A stretch of 60,491 bases of DNA from Flavobacteriales bacterium (GTDB taxonomy: Bacteria; Bacteroidota; Bacteroidia; NS11-12g; UBA955), in NCBI GenBank assembly GCA_947447955.1, contig CANFLS010000014.1, positions 1-60,491 on the forward strand, in the 5' to 3' direction. Below are positions 35,885 to 44,423 of this stretch, one piece after another. Positions within the stretch are counted from its first letter, which is position 1. Each line of letters begins with the position of its first letter. The notes below the pieces were generated by a model. The model was not told the DNA's origin and searched no databases. It saw only the letters and a list, made by a program, of their open reading frames with translations. The position numbers and the translations under genes were made by a program.

Positions 35885-37678
35885 TTATTTCTTTAGCTGT
35901 TCTAAAAGTTTTTTGTTTAACTCTATTAATTCTTGATTTTGCTTTCTTAATTCATCAATTTGCGCCTGTTGTTCTTGAATTGCTTTTACAATTGGCACAA
36001 CAAAGTTTCCATAACGCAATCCATAATAACTTTTCTCATTTTTTGGAGCATCAACACCGTCAAAATCGTAACCAACTTCTTTCGCTGCTTTTTCTACATC
36101 TTGTGCCAAGAAACCACTAGTTACTGTTTTTTCTCCATCGTATTTGCTATCCCACTTCACTGAATCATGTAAATTGTTGAATACATTCATTTTGTGAATA
36201 TCAACATTATATGTAATTGGTTTTAGCTTCATGATGAATTCTAAACCCGCTACATTTTCTTTGATGTTTTTCTTAAATCTAGCATCACTTAATGTACTCC
36301 AACCAACTGTGCCGCCTATAGAGGTAACAGAAGCATTCCCTATACGTACCATATTGGAAGCGGTTGCTGTTGTTGCATTACCCAGTGCTGTGGTGTTATC
36401 CATATTGCCACTTGTTCCCGAATAATAACCCATTGCGGTATTGTAATAACCTGTATAATTGTAATACCCTGAATAGTAACCCATCCCAGTATTGTAATAC
36501 CCTGAAGTATTGTAATAACCACTTGCATAACCTTCATAGGTATTTCCATAGCCCAATCCATTTGAAGCCAATGAATAAGAACCTGTTGCAGTGTTGTAAT
36601 GACCATAAGAGTTACTCCCTAAAGAATAGCAACCATTTGCGGTATTCATAATTCCACCCACATTGTAGATCATTGAATAAATTCCAGAACAGGTATTGTA
36701 GGTTCCTGTGGTATTATAGTACAAACTTCTATATCCAATACCCACATTATATGATCCCGAAGTATTTGCAGTTAAGGGTTCGAATCCAATACCTACGTTA
36801 TAAGTTCCTGTTGTATTTTGATACAATGCACTTGCACCAACCGCGCAGTTGTATGACCCGTTATTGTTGGCATACATGGCTTGCCAACCCAAAGCGGTGT
36901 TGTAATATCCACCGGCATTGCTCTTCAAAGCATCTTTACCCAATGCAATATTAGAATATCCACTTGAAGATAAATTTGCTCTGTAACCAATTGAAATATT
37001 GTCGTTTGATGGATTTAATTCGCCGTACCAAGTATTGTTAACCCTGAAACGTAATGCGATATTATCAGTAGTTCCAATAAAGTTATTTGAAGCATTTAAA
37101 CCTGAATTGCCTGTTGTTCTCCATTGGCTGGTTAAGTTTACAAACCCTCCACCTTTTGATAAAAAGATTGAATCATTTGAAAGTCTTATTTTTTGAATTT
37201 CGTTTAAAGTGTCGTTATCTATCAATTTTTGCTTTGCAACAAGTGTAACTTGACCGTAATCATTGATTGTTACAATTGGAAATTCATTAACAGTACCATA
37301 TGTTCCTTTTAGAACACCTGTTTTTGCAATATCTACATTTCCTTTACCTTGAACCATTCCGCCAGTTAATCCAGGGCCAAAAGTAATAGAACGCATTACC
37401 GGTACCCATTTGCTTTGCTCATAATACCAAAATCCAGCGGTGTCATCTGTTTGATAAATCATCAAACCATTTGCGGGGGTAGGAATTAAGAATTTTTGAG
37501 CCCTACTCAATCTTGGAATCAACATACCCTTACTCGTTGCACTGACATCTAACATTGCAGAACCGTTTGGTGTTGCACCTGTTTCGTTGATACCCACATT
37601 TTGGGCTTCAATAATATTAGCAGAAACGATGAAAAGTAGAATGGTTAATTTAAGTAGTTTTTTATGCATGTTTTTCAA
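35885..37678 (-). CDS. Repeat-rich surface protein with peptidase S74 (tail-fiber chaperone) C-terminus
   Basis: 597 residues: signal peptide (ends near ANIIEAQ), a ~180-residue N-terminal part, then about ten ~24-residue repeats with the core GxYNTAxGxxxLxxNTTG (residues ~235-430). Next comes an intramolecular chaperone domain starting TLSDARFKKNIKENV, containing the Ser and Lys of the self-cleaving S74 type, then ALRYGNFVVPIVKAIQEQQ-like sequence (GLRYGNFVVP here) and a C-terminal coiled coil (QIDELRKQNQELIELNKKL). S74 domains trimerise fibres and cut themselves off. No phage genes are nearby, so this is a cellular fibre-like protein. Confidence 0.88.
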   Translation of the reverse strand: MKNMHKKLLKLTILLFIVSANIIEAQNVGINETGATPNGSAMLDVSATSKGMLIPRLSRAQKFLIPTPANGLMIYQTDDTAGFWYYEQSKWVPVMRSITFGPGLTGGMVQGKGNVDIAKTGVLKGTYGTVNEFPIVTINDYGQVTLVAKQKLIDNDTLNEIQKIRLSNDSIFLSKGGGFVNLTSQWRTTGNSGLNASNNFIGTTDNIALRFRVNNTWYGELNPSNDNISIGYRANLSSSGYSNIALGKDALKSNAGGYYNTALGWQAMYANNNGSYNCAVGASALYQNTTGTYNVGIGFEPLTANTSGSYNVGIGYRSLYYNTTGTYNTCSGIYSMIYNVGGIMNTANGCYSLGSNSYGHYNTATGSYSLASNGLGYGNTYEGYASGYYNTSGYYNTGMGYYSGYYNYTGYYNTAMGYYSGTSGNMDNTTALGNATTATASNMVRIGNASVTSIGGTVGWSTLSDARFKKNIKENVAGLEFIMKLKPITYNVDIHKMNVFNNLHDSVKWDSKYDGEKTVTSGFLAQDVEKAAKEVGYDFDGVDAPKNEKSYYGLRYGNFVVPIVKAIQEQQAQIDELRKQNQELIELNKKLLEQLKK

Positions 37679-37740
37679 TTTAGGCAGTTTATTACGTGGT
37701 AAATATAAATAAAAATCTTGACAATGTGAATTTTCGCTGT

Positions 37741-38496
37741 TTAATGCTTCTTAGACGCAATAACAAATTCATCGCTGCCTAGCTTTAATTTTTCTTTTAA
37801 TTGCAAGTTGTTCATTGTCCAATAACTAGGGAGTAAATTTGCTCTTTTTAAGTGTTCTTTAAAGTCCGCACCGAATAAACGTAAGTGGTCAAATTGGCCC
37901 AAGTGTTTTATGCGGTCTTTGGCTTCCCAATGTTTTTGTCCTTCAATGGTTTGAGGGATTTTGACCGACATTGGAACTTGGGTAATGGTGGTGCCCCCAG
38001 ATTTTAACGTTCTATGAATTTCACTCAAGGCAGTTGCTACATTTTCAACATGTTCTAAAACATGATTGCAAATAATAAAATCGAAAAAATTACTTTCAAA
38101 TGGCAAATTCATTACATTTCCATGAATAACGGATTTGTCGTAGGCAAATAAATATCCCTGTGTTCTTAAATCAATTTTTACAATATCCAATTGGAATTCA
38201 GATGCCAATTTTCTCGATAACGCTTTTTCAGGCGCAACATGAAGCATTTTTTTTCCAACCAATTGCTCAGCCGTGAAATTACTCTTGAAATATTCAAACA
38301 TCAATCGGTCTCTATCTGAAGAACCACATTTAGGGCAATCGACTTTTCTTTTACCAGCACCAATAATCGACAATTCTTGAATGATGGGGTAATTATGACC
38401 ACGACTCAAAAATTCACGGGCATGAAACCCACAAATATTGCAACTGTAATTTTTCCCTCGAAATAAAAATAAGGGTAAAAAAAATGAGAATCCCAT
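37741..38496 (-). CDS. SAM-dependent methyltransferase with N-terminal zinc-ribbon-like Cys pairs
   Basis: 251 residues. Two CxxC pairs (CNIC near residue 19 and CPKC near residue 55) suggest a zinc-bound N-terminal module. The methyltransferase core follows: MLHVAPEKALSRKL in the motif I position, DIVKIDL at motif II, and FDFIICNHVLEHVENVATALSEIHRTLKSGG as the typical class I motif IV-V region. Substrate unknown; a similar arrangement occurs in methyltransferases of surface polysaccharide clusters, but none of those genes are here. Confidence 0.85.
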   Translation of the reverse strand: MGFSFFLPLFLFRGKNYSCNICGFHAREFLSRGHNYPIIQELSIIGAGKRKVDCPKCGSSDRDRLMFEYFKSNFTAEQLVGKKMLHVAPEKALSRKLASEFQLDIVKIDLRTQGYLFAYDKSVIHGNVMNLPFESNFFDFIICNHVLEHVENVATALSEIHRTLKSGGTTITQVPMSVKIPQTIEGQKHWEAKDRIKHLGQFDHLRLFGADFKEHLKRANLLPSYWTMNNLQLKEKLKLGSDEFVIASKKH

Positions 38497-38545
38497 AGAA
38501 TTCTCAAATTTAAATAGGATTGCAAAGAAACAGACTATAGATTAT

Positions 38546-38746
38546 TTATTTTTTATTGGTGTTTATATTGAATGGAACGTAAATTGGACAAGTACCAGCA
38601 ACGGCGGTAATTACGAATATGATTGACACAAACGACAAAATATAATACTGTAAACCACTTACAGCGTCGTTAAATATCATCATTGCAAATACCAAACTGA
38701 TTGCAATTCGCAAAACGCGATCGAATTTTCCCATATTTTTTATCAT
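38546..38746 (-). CDS. Small DUF2892-like inner-membrane protein
   Basis: 66 residues (or 62 from the second Met, MGKFDRVLR) with two hydrophobic segments. The pattern NMGKFDRVLRIAISLV ... AVAGTCPIYVPFNINT fits DUF2892, a two-helix membrane family often fused to or beside rhodanese genes. No rhodanese gene is next to it here. Function unknown. Confidence 0.75.
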   Translation of the reverse strand: MIKNMGKFDRVLRIAISLVFAMMIFNDAVSGLQYYILSFVSIIFVITAVAGTCPIYVPFNINTNKK

Positions 38747-38820
38747 CTATTTTTCTATTAAGTAAAACAAAATTGAATATTTTGTAGGGAACTAAAAATG
38801 ACGAATGTCATATAAATAAA

Positions 38821-38855
38821 AAATCCCTTGAAAATGAATTCAAGGGATTTTTTAA
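38821..38855 (-). terminator. Terminator after cyclophilin-FKBP gene
   Basis: A 12-bp perfect stem (AAATCCCTTGAA / TTCAAGGGATTT) with a 6-nt loop; T-tracts on both sides mean it can work in both directions. It lies 18-52 bp past the end of the isomerase gene. Confidence 0.85.
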
Positions 38856-38872
38856 TTGGTTCTAATTTTAAA

Positions 38873-40003
38873 TTATTTCACTTTCATTAATTCAGTATCG
38901 AAAATCAATGTTGCGTTTGGAGGAATTACCCCACCCGCACCGCGTTTTCCGTAACCCAATTCTGAAGGAATAATCAATTTGTATTTTGCACCTTCTTTCA
39001 TCAATGCAATACCTTCATCCCAACCTGGAATTACTTGTCCAATACCCAATTTGAATTCAATAGGTTCGTTTCTAGAGTATGAATTGTCAAATTCACGACC
39101 ATCCATCAATTTTCCGCTGTAGTGTACAGAAACGGTTTTGCCAGCTACTGCTTGTGCACCTTCTCCTTGACGTTCTACAACATAATACAACCCTGATGCT
39201 GTTTTTTGTGCAGCAGGATATGTGGTTTTGATCCAATTTTCAAATTTTGAAGCTGCTTCTTTTTCTGCGTTCATCGCTTTGTTTTTTATTTCAGTCATGT
39301 ATTTTTCTTTGCTTGCATCATCCGCTTGGAAAGCTTTAGCTGCAGCACCTTGTCTAATAATTTTAACGGTTTCAATAATGTCGTCTTGTTTGATTGAATT
39401 CACTACATCCATTCCCGTAACAACTTTCCCAAAAACAGTGTGCATACCGTCTAACCATGGTGTTGCAACGTGCGTAATGAAGAATTGACTTCCGTTTGTA
39501 CCTGGTCCAGCATTTGCCATTGACAATACACCTGGTCCTTCATGTTTTAACGTAGCATCGAATTCATCAGGGAATTGGTAACCTGGTCCACCAGTACCTG
39601 TTCCAAGAGGATCACCACCTTGAACCATGAAATCTGCAATTACACGGTGAAATTTCAATCCATCGTAGTAATGAACGCCATCACCTTTCGCAGTGTTTTT
39701 GATTTTACCTTCAGCCAATCCAACAAAGTTGCAAACGGTCATTGGGGTTTTGTCAAAATGTAATTTAATTAGAATTGTGCCTTTGCTGGTTTTCATTTCA
39801 GCATACAACCCATCAGCCAAAGCACCGTTCTCAGCTGGAATGTTGTTGGTTTCTTGATTATTCGTATTCGTCATATTTGATTTCTTTTCTGTTGTTTTAG
39901 CCGGTTGCGTAGCTTTCGGTTTAGTTGTGGGTTTACCCTTTGATTGAGCCATAGCGCTTACTGAACAAGCAAGAGCGGCTAAGATTGCGATGTATGTTTT
40001 CAT
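38873..40003 (-). CDS. Exported peptidyl-prolyl isomerase, cyclophilin-FKBP fusion
   Basis: 376 residues: signal peptide (ends AMAQ), a ~35-residue Lys/Thr-rich linker, a cyclophilin domain (residues ~65-225; [46 protein letters not shown]), a Lys/Ala-rich helical connector, and an FKBP domain (~270-376; [47 protein letters not shown]). Both folds catalyse cis-trans proline isomerisation, so the protein probably helps fold exported proteins. Dual-family immunophilins in this order are known in some Bacteroidota and spirochaetes. Overlaps the upstream YjbR gene by 4 bp (ATGA). Confidence 0.93.
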   Translation of the reverse strand: MKTYIAILAALACSVSAMAQSKGKPTTKPKATQPAKTTEKKSNMTNTNNQETNNIPAENGALADGLYAEMKTSKGTILIKLHFDKTPMTVCNFVGLAEGKIKNTAKGDGVHYYDGLKFHRVIADFMVQGGDPLGTGTGGPGYQFPDEFDATLKHEGPGVLSMANAGPGTNGSQFFITHVATPWLDGMHTVFGKVVTGMDVVNSIKQDDIIETVKIIRQGAAAKAFQADDASKEKYMTEIKNKAMNAEKEAASKFENWIKTTYPAAQKTASGLYYVVERQGEGAQAVAGKTVSVHYSGKLMDGREFDNSYSRNEPIEFKLGIGQVIPGWDEGIALMKEGAKYKLIIPSELGYGKRGAGGVIPPNATLIFDTELMKVK

Positions 40004-40350
40004 GATTTTAATATTTCTTCTCTGAGTTTTTTTGGCAATTTTTGTACCACTTGTTCGTAACTGTGGTCAATCAGCGAAATTACGAATTCTGAAGTTAATC
40101 CGTCAAAATAAACGGTATTCCAAAGCGATTTATTTAAGTGAAATCCCGGAATTATCTGCTCATATTCTTCCCTTAACTCAATTGCATATTGCGGTTCGCA
40201 TTTCAAAGCAATTGATATAAAGTCATTTATGTCGCCAATGCAGAACATCTTGCCTGCAACCTTCCACACAATCGTTGACTCGTCAAAAGGGAAAGTTTCT
40301 TCGACAAAAGCTTTTGATAAGCAATGGTTTTGAATAATTTCGAAACTCAT
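40000..40350 (-). CDS. MmcQ/YjbR family protein
   Basis: 116 residues. Matches the YjbR pattern ([25 protein letters not shown] ... [19 protein letters not shown], then [10 protein letters not shown] and [16 protein letters not shown]). The fold is described as DNA-binding-like but the cellular role is unknown. It is followed directly by the isomerase gene with a 4-bp overlap. Confidence 0.88.
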   Translation of the reverse strand: MSFEIIQNHCLSKAFVEETFPFDESTIVWKVAGKMFCIGDINDFISIALKCEPQYAIELREEYEQIIPGFHLNKSLWNTVYFDGLTSEFVISLIDHSYEQVVQKLPKKLREEILKS

Positions 40351-40387
40351 TTTGATAATTTTCGTTCCACAAAACTAATCAATCCTT

Positions 40388-40395
40388 TAACTTTG
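40388..40395 (+). promoter_or_regulatory. TAnnTTTG -7 element before YwqK-like gene
   Basis: TAACTTTG, 21 nt upstream of the ATG at 40417, in the divergent region with the YjbR gene. A weak -33 candidate only. Confidence 0.4.
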
Positions 40396-40416
40396 TAAAA
40401 ATCTTTTACAACAGAA

Positions 40417-41604
40417 ATGCAAAAAATTGGTGTTTATATTACTTTAGTCTTCCTGTTTGCAGGTAGTTCATTGGTTTTTGGCCAAAAAAATACAACGAAA
40501 CAAAATCCAAAAACTGAAAAGACTTCAGATGTTGTTTATGAAAATGGAATCAACACCATTACCAAAACACCAAAACCAATTCGTACCCGTTTTGATAAAT
40601 TAACGGTCGACAATAATGGAGTGGTATATAAAGACAATCAATTATTCACCGGCGATTTTTACATGGTCTTTAATCCCAATGAAAAACCAACAGCAGATAA
40701 GAAATATGTAAAGTATAGTATTTCAAGGGAAGGACATTATACAAACGGACTTAAAGACGGTGCTTATTTCGAATATTCAAAAGAGGGAATCAAACAAGTG
40801 TTCGAAACCTATGCAATGGGAAAGAAAAATGGACCGTTTGCCTATTATTTTGAAAATGGTGCAGTAGAAATTGAAGGCAATTTTGCAAATGGAGAACTTG
40901 ATGGTAAAGTAATTGGATACTTTGCAAATGGCAATAAAAACTACATCAATATTTACAATATTGGAAATCGCAATGGCACATGTTCAACCTTTTTCCAAGA
41001 TGGAACCTTAGAGCAAGAAGCAACATTTGTAAACGAAATTCCTGATGGCGACATGATTGGTTATTTTCCTACAGGCAAAGTGAGAAGTATCAAAACTTTT
41101 AATTTGGGTGTTTTGGAGGGACGTAATTACGTTTTTCATAAAAATGGCTGTCCTGCAATTGAAGAATACTATAAACACGGCAAATTAGATAGCCTTCAAC
41201 GTGCTTTTGATTATTTAAGTTGCAACGTCATTACCTCAGGTTATTGGAAAGACGGCAAGAAAAATGGCGTTTTTGTTAGTTATGACATGTTTGGCGATAC
41301 ACTAGATTTCAAAACATACAAAGAAGATAAGCGCGATGGTTTATTTGCTGTATACAAAGAAAAATGGAATCCAGAAATTAAAAAGATGGAACTCCTGCCA
41401 GAAACTATGGGTTTGTTTGAAAATGAATCGCCAAATGGATATTGGTTTTATGGCAGAATTTCAAACCAAGACAGAAGAGAAGGCAAATACGACTTGGGAG
41501 TAAAAATAGGAGAGTGGAACTACTACAACAAAGAAGGTGAATTGTTTTACAAACAATGGTACGATAATGATGGCAACTTGTTAAAAGATAAAGCCCTCAA
41601 TTAA
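40417..41604 (+). CDS. Exported YwqK/MORN-repeat protein
   Basis: 395 residues with a signal peptide (ends SSLVFGQ) followed by repeated ~22-residue MORN-like units (GHYTNGLKDGAYFEYS, GPFAYYFENGAVEIEGNFANGELDGKV, GYWKDGKKNGVFVSYD). In databases such proteins are often labelled YwqK family antitoxins, but exported Bacteroidota versions like this have no demonstrated antitoxin role, and no toxin gene is adjacent. It is followed 1 bp later by the uridine-kinase-like gene. Confidence 0.8.
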   Translation: MQKIGVYITLVFLFAGSSLVFGQKNTTKQNPKTEKTSDVVYENGINTITKTPKPIRTRFDKLTVDNNGVVYKDNQLFTGDFYMVFNPNEKPTADKKYVKYSISREGHYTNGLKDGAYFEYSKEGIKQVFETYAMGKKNGPFAYYFENGAVEIEGNFANGELDGKVIGYFANGNKNYINIYNIGNRNGTCSTFFQDGTLEQEATFVNEIPDGDMIGYFPTGKVRSIKTFNLGVLEGRNYVFHKNGCPAIEEYYKHGKLDSLQRAFDYLSCNVITSGYWKDGKKNGVFVSYDMFGDTLDFKTYKEDKRDGLFAVYKEKWNPEIKKMELLPETMGLFENESPNGYWFYGRISNQDRREGKYDLGVKIGEWNYYNKEGELFYKQWYDNDGNLLKDKALN

Positions 41605-41605
41605 A

Positions 41606-42256
41606 GTGAGCCTCAATAAAATTGAACCTTTTGTAATTGGAATTACCGGACTTTCAGGTTCCGGGAAATCCTTTTATGTCAATTTACTAAAAGAAAAACT
41701 TGGCAACAATGTTTGCGTTGTTGGGTTTGACGATTATTACAAATCATTAGACCAGCAATTGGCAGATCAAAATGGTGAAATCAACTACGATTTACCTACC
41801 GCATTACATCAAGATAAATTCCATGAGGATTTATTAAAATTAATGGATTATCAATCCATCAAAATAAAAAAATACCAATTCGAAAATTACGATGCCCCTG
41901 AAATGATTGAAACGATATATCCAGCTCCCATTTTATTGGTAGAAGGATTGTTCGTGTTAGATTATCAACCAGTAAATGAATTGTTGAATTTCAGAATATT
42001 CATGGACTGCAATTTGGAACTTTGTTTTAACCGCCGGTTATTAAGAGATGTTTCGCAAAGAAATATTCCGGAAGCAAAAAGTAGGTATCAATGGACAAAC
42101 CATGTGTTGCCTGCATTTGAAAAGTACATAGTTCCTTACAAAGATAATTGCAACATGGTAATTGAAAACAATGGTGAACCCGATTCTAATATTGAAGCAA
42201 TCATTGAAAATATTAAGTTGTTGGCTCATCCAACGGCAACAAGTCAATTGCCTTAA
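41606..42256 (+). CDS. Uridine kinase-like P-loop kinase
   Basis: 216 residues, starting with GTG one base after the previous stop. Walker A GLSGSGKS at residues 15-22, then FDDYYKSLDQ, NYDLPTALHQDKF and EGLFVLDY, as in uridine kinase/phosphoribulokinase-type enzymes. Likely phosphorylates uridine and cytidine, but identity to Udk is not certain from motifs alone. Convergent with the metallophosphatase gene, sharing TTAA for both stops. Confidence 0.82.
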   Translation: MSLNKIEPFVIGITGLSGSGKSFYVNLLKEKLGNNVCVVGFDDYYKSLDQQLADQNGEINYDLPTALHQDKFHEDLLKLMDYQSIKIKKYQFENYDAPEMIETIYPAPILLVEGLFVLDYQPVNELLNFRIFMDCNLELCFNRRLLRDVSQRNIPEAKSRYQWTNHVLPAFEKYIVPYKDNCNMVIENNGEPDSNIEAIIENIKLLAHPTATSQLP

Positions 42257-42756
42257 ATAAAGATTTGTTCGCTACCTCTGTCTTGGGTATTGTAAATGGT
42301 AAAACTAGCTTCGCCAAATAATCCTGCAATTTCTCCTGGGTTCATTAACAACGCACTTCCAAATTTTTGTTTGTGATATTTGTGAGTATGTCCAAAGAAA
42401 ACACAATCAAACCAACCCGTTTTAATCATGGTATGCGCATAAAAAGGATAGTGGGTAACGCCAATTTTAATTCCATCTAAAACCAATTGGGTATCCAAAT
42501 CGCCAATAAACTCGCCGTAAATTTTTATTTTAGGGAAATTCGCAGCCATTTTCGAAATGTTAAATCTGTCGCCATCATTGTTTCCAAAAACGGCATACAC
42601 ATTCATTTCACTATTTCCCAATTCATTCACTATAAATGGAGAACAAAAGTCCCCACAAATAATTAAGTCATTAATATTTCGTTCTTTTAACGCTGTAATT
42701 GCCTTTTTTAGGTTGGTTAAATTGTCGTGTATGTCGCTGATTATTCCGAATTCCAT
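42253..42756 (-). CDS. YfcE/MJ0936-type metallophosphodiesterase
   Basis: The start is placed at 42756 (MEFGIISDIHDN), giving 167 residues; the longer open frame to 43119 lies antisense to the ferredoxin gene and lacks homology. Metal-binding motifs: DIHDN (residues 8-12), GDFCSP, GNNDGDR, and HTHKYHKQKF near the C-terminus. The family hydrolyses phosphodiesters with two divalent metals; substrate unknown. Confidence 0.92.
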   Translation of the reverse strand: MEFGIISDIHDNLTNLKKAITALKERNINDLIICGDFCSPFIVNELGNSEMNVYAVFGNNDGDRFNISKMAANFPKIKIYGEFIGDLDTQLVLDGIKIGVTHYPFYAHTMIKTGWFDCVFFGHTHKYHKQKFGSALLMNPGEIAGLFGEASFTIYNTQDRGSEQIFI

Positions 42757-42773
42757 AGAAAGATTTGTAAAAT

Positions 42774-42806
42774 TTTGCTCGAAAATACAAAATGGTTGTA
42801 ATTTTG
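42774..42806 (+). promoter_or_regulatory. Bacteroidota promoter before ferredoxin gene
   Basis: TTTG at 42774-42777, 21-nt spacer, TAATTTTG at 42799-42806; the ferredoxin ATG is 16 nt further on. One of the best matches to the -33/-7 pattern in the window. Confidence 0.6.
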
Positions 42807-42822
42807 CGGTAAATATTTTCAA

Positions 42823-43170
42823 ATGGCAATAATAATCACTGAAGAATGTATCAATTGTGGAGCTTGTGAGCCCGAATGTCCAAATAACGCAATTTATGAG
42901 GCAGGGGTTGATTGGACGCTTGCCGATGGAACAGGAGTAACAGGTATGTTTACCATGGCAAATGGTGCTGAAGTATCTGTTGAACATAAATTTGCTGCTA
43001 TCAGCAATGAAGTTTATTTTATTGTGCCTGATAAATGCACCGAATGTACTGGTTTTCATGAAGAGCCTCAATGCGCAGCTGTTTGTCCTGTAGATTGTTG
43101 TGTGCCAGATCCAGACCATGTTGAAAGCAAAGAAGTGCTGCTCGACAGAAAGACCCGTCTACATTTGTAG
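42823..43170 (+). CDS. Dicluster 4Fe-4S ferredoxin
   Basis: 115 residues. The first cluster motif is C9-xx-C12-xx-C15-xxx-C19P; the second set is CTEC then, after a short insertion (TGFHEEPQ), CAAVCP. The ~45 residues between the two cluster motifs are longer than in compact 2x[4Fe-4S] ferredoxins, and the layout resembles the YfhL/FdxN-type family. Electron carrier; partner not evident from the neighbours. Confidence 0.92.
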   Translation: MAIIITEECINCGACEPECPNNAIYEAGVDWTLADGTGVTGMFTMANGAEVSVEHKFAAISNEVYFIVPDKCTECTGFHEEPQCAAVCPVDCCVPDPDHVESKEVLLDRKTRLHL

Positions 43171-43229
43171 TCGCACGAAAAACTATTTTTTGATTATCCA
43201 CTTTCATTATTAATCTTTGTATCATCGCT

Positions 43230-43970
43230 ATGTTCGATGTACAATATATTTGCTTGCAATCATGGGTTCCGGTAAGGGCTTCAAATAGCAGCGCCTCAGA
43301 GATGGTAACTTCTTTGCTTTTTGGCGAAACATGCATTGCTGTTGGAGAATTAGACGATTGGCTTCAAATTCGAACCAACCACGATGGGTATGCGGGTTTT
43401 ATTCCAAAAAATTATGTTTGTTTGCTTGAAAAATATACACATATTCAATGGAAAATTGTGACTGAACCTTTTACTTACATGATTCATAACCAAATGGTTA
43501 TTCAACTTTCTCCAGGCTCCCGTATCCCTCAAAATAATAAAATTATGATTGATGGAAATGAGTACGTTTGGAAAAATGGATTGGGAGATAAAACAATTGT
43601 AAACTTGTTGGAACATGCCCAATGGTTTTTGAATACCCCGTATTTATGGGGAGGAAGAAGCATTTTTGGGATTGATTGCAGCGGATTGATTCAGGTATTG
43701 GGACAAATGTCTAACCTTAAAATGCCGAGAGATGCGTTTCAACAAGCTCTTTGTGGAACCAGGAAAACATGGAGTACACGACAAGCCGGCGATTTGTGTT
43801 ACTTTGAAAATATAAGTGGTAAAATAACCCATGTTGGAATTTTGATTTCAACGGAAAGAATTATTCATGCCTCAGGAAAAGTTAGAATTGACTTTATTAA
43901 TCCTGAGGGAATTGTAAATAGTCAGTCGAATGAGCTCACTCACAAATTGGCAGATATTAGAACTTGGTAA
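43230..43970 (+). CDS. NlpC/P60 (C40) cell-wall peptidase with N-terminal SH3-like domain
   Basis: 246 residues: an SH3-like N-terminal region (residues ~10-65, TSLLFGETCIAVGELDDWLQIRT) and a C40 catalytic domain with LWGGRSIFGIDCSGLIQ (catalytic Cys about residue 150), the second-half His in THVGILIS (~201) and a further conserved His in RIIHASG. Cleaves peptide bonds in peptidoglycan stems. No signal peptide is obvious from this start, so its location is unclear. Three bp upstream of the next gene. Confidence 0.92.
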   Translation: MFDVQYICLQSWVPVRASNSSASEMVTSLLFGETCIAVGELDDWLQIRTNHDGYAGFIPKNYVCLLEKYTHIQWKIVTEPFTYMIHNQMVIQLSPGSRIPQNNKIMIDGNEYVWKNGLGDKTIVNLLEHAQWFLNTPYLWGGRSIFGIDCSGLIQVLGQMSNLKMPRDAFQQALCGTRKTWSTRQAGDLCYFENISGKITHVGILISTERIIHASGKVRIDFINPEGIVNSQSNELTHKLADIRTW

Positions 43971-43973
43971 AAT

Positions 43974-44420
43974 ATGAAACTCGCAGAATATATCAATGAA
44001 TTTAAAGGGTCTTATCACCCACTTGAAGGGGTTAAATTTGGATTTGAACCTTCACAATCAGAGGTTTATGTTGATTTGACCGTAAGTGCAGCAATGTCGT
44101 ACCTTCAAGGGTTGATGATGTCTGGAAAAATATCCGAAATTCAAGCTTTGGCAACAGGTGGACCAGAAGCATTGGCTCAAAGTCAATATTTTCAAGAGTT
44201 AATCCAACAATGTGCCAACAACTATTACGGTTTGGACTGGGACATTGAAAGGAAAAAAGTTTTGGCTAAAAGTATTTTGGCGTTCGTGTTGGAAGGATTG
44301 AGGGTAAAATTCCAATCTGGTGGATATGAATCAAATGCCCAAGGGGTCATGAAGTTTCTTGGTATTGATTTGGGTATTATGGGCAAAATGGGCGGCATGT
44401 TTAGCAAGTTTTTTAAATAA
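43974..44420 (+). CDS. Unrecognised small soluble protein
   Basis: 148 residues, no signal peptide, mostly predicted helical, with a Gly/Met-rich C-terminus (LGIMGKMGGMFSKFF) that could be amphipathic. I do not recognise the family. It lies 3 bp after the NlpC/P60 gene and 3 bp before the 830-residue exported protein, so it belongs to the same transcript. Confidence 0.7.
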   Translation: MKLAEYINEFKGSYHPLEGVKFGFEPSQSEVYVDLTVSAAMSYLQGLMMSGKISEIQALATGGPEALAQSQYFQELIQQCANNYYGLDWDIERKKVLAKSILAFVLEGLRVKFQSGGYESNAQGVMKFLGIDLGIMGKMGGMFSKFFK

Positions 44421-44423
44421 TTA

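Noticed and set aside
36340..36954. Long open frames on both strands inside the repeat-rich gene
   Set aside because: They are low-complexity shadows of the YNTA-type repeats (Tyr/Asn/His-rich) with no start context.
35885..37678. Prophage tail fibre
   Set aside because: The protein has a signal peptide and there are no other phage structural, lysis or integrase genes around it.
40417..41604. Toxin-antitoxin system
   Set aside because: YwqK-like proteins are labelled antitoxins in databases, but this one is exported and no toxin-like gene is adjacent.
42757..43119. N-terminal extension of the metallophosphatase
   Set aside because: It is antisense to the ferredoxin gene and its promoter; family homology begins at MEFGIISDIHDN.
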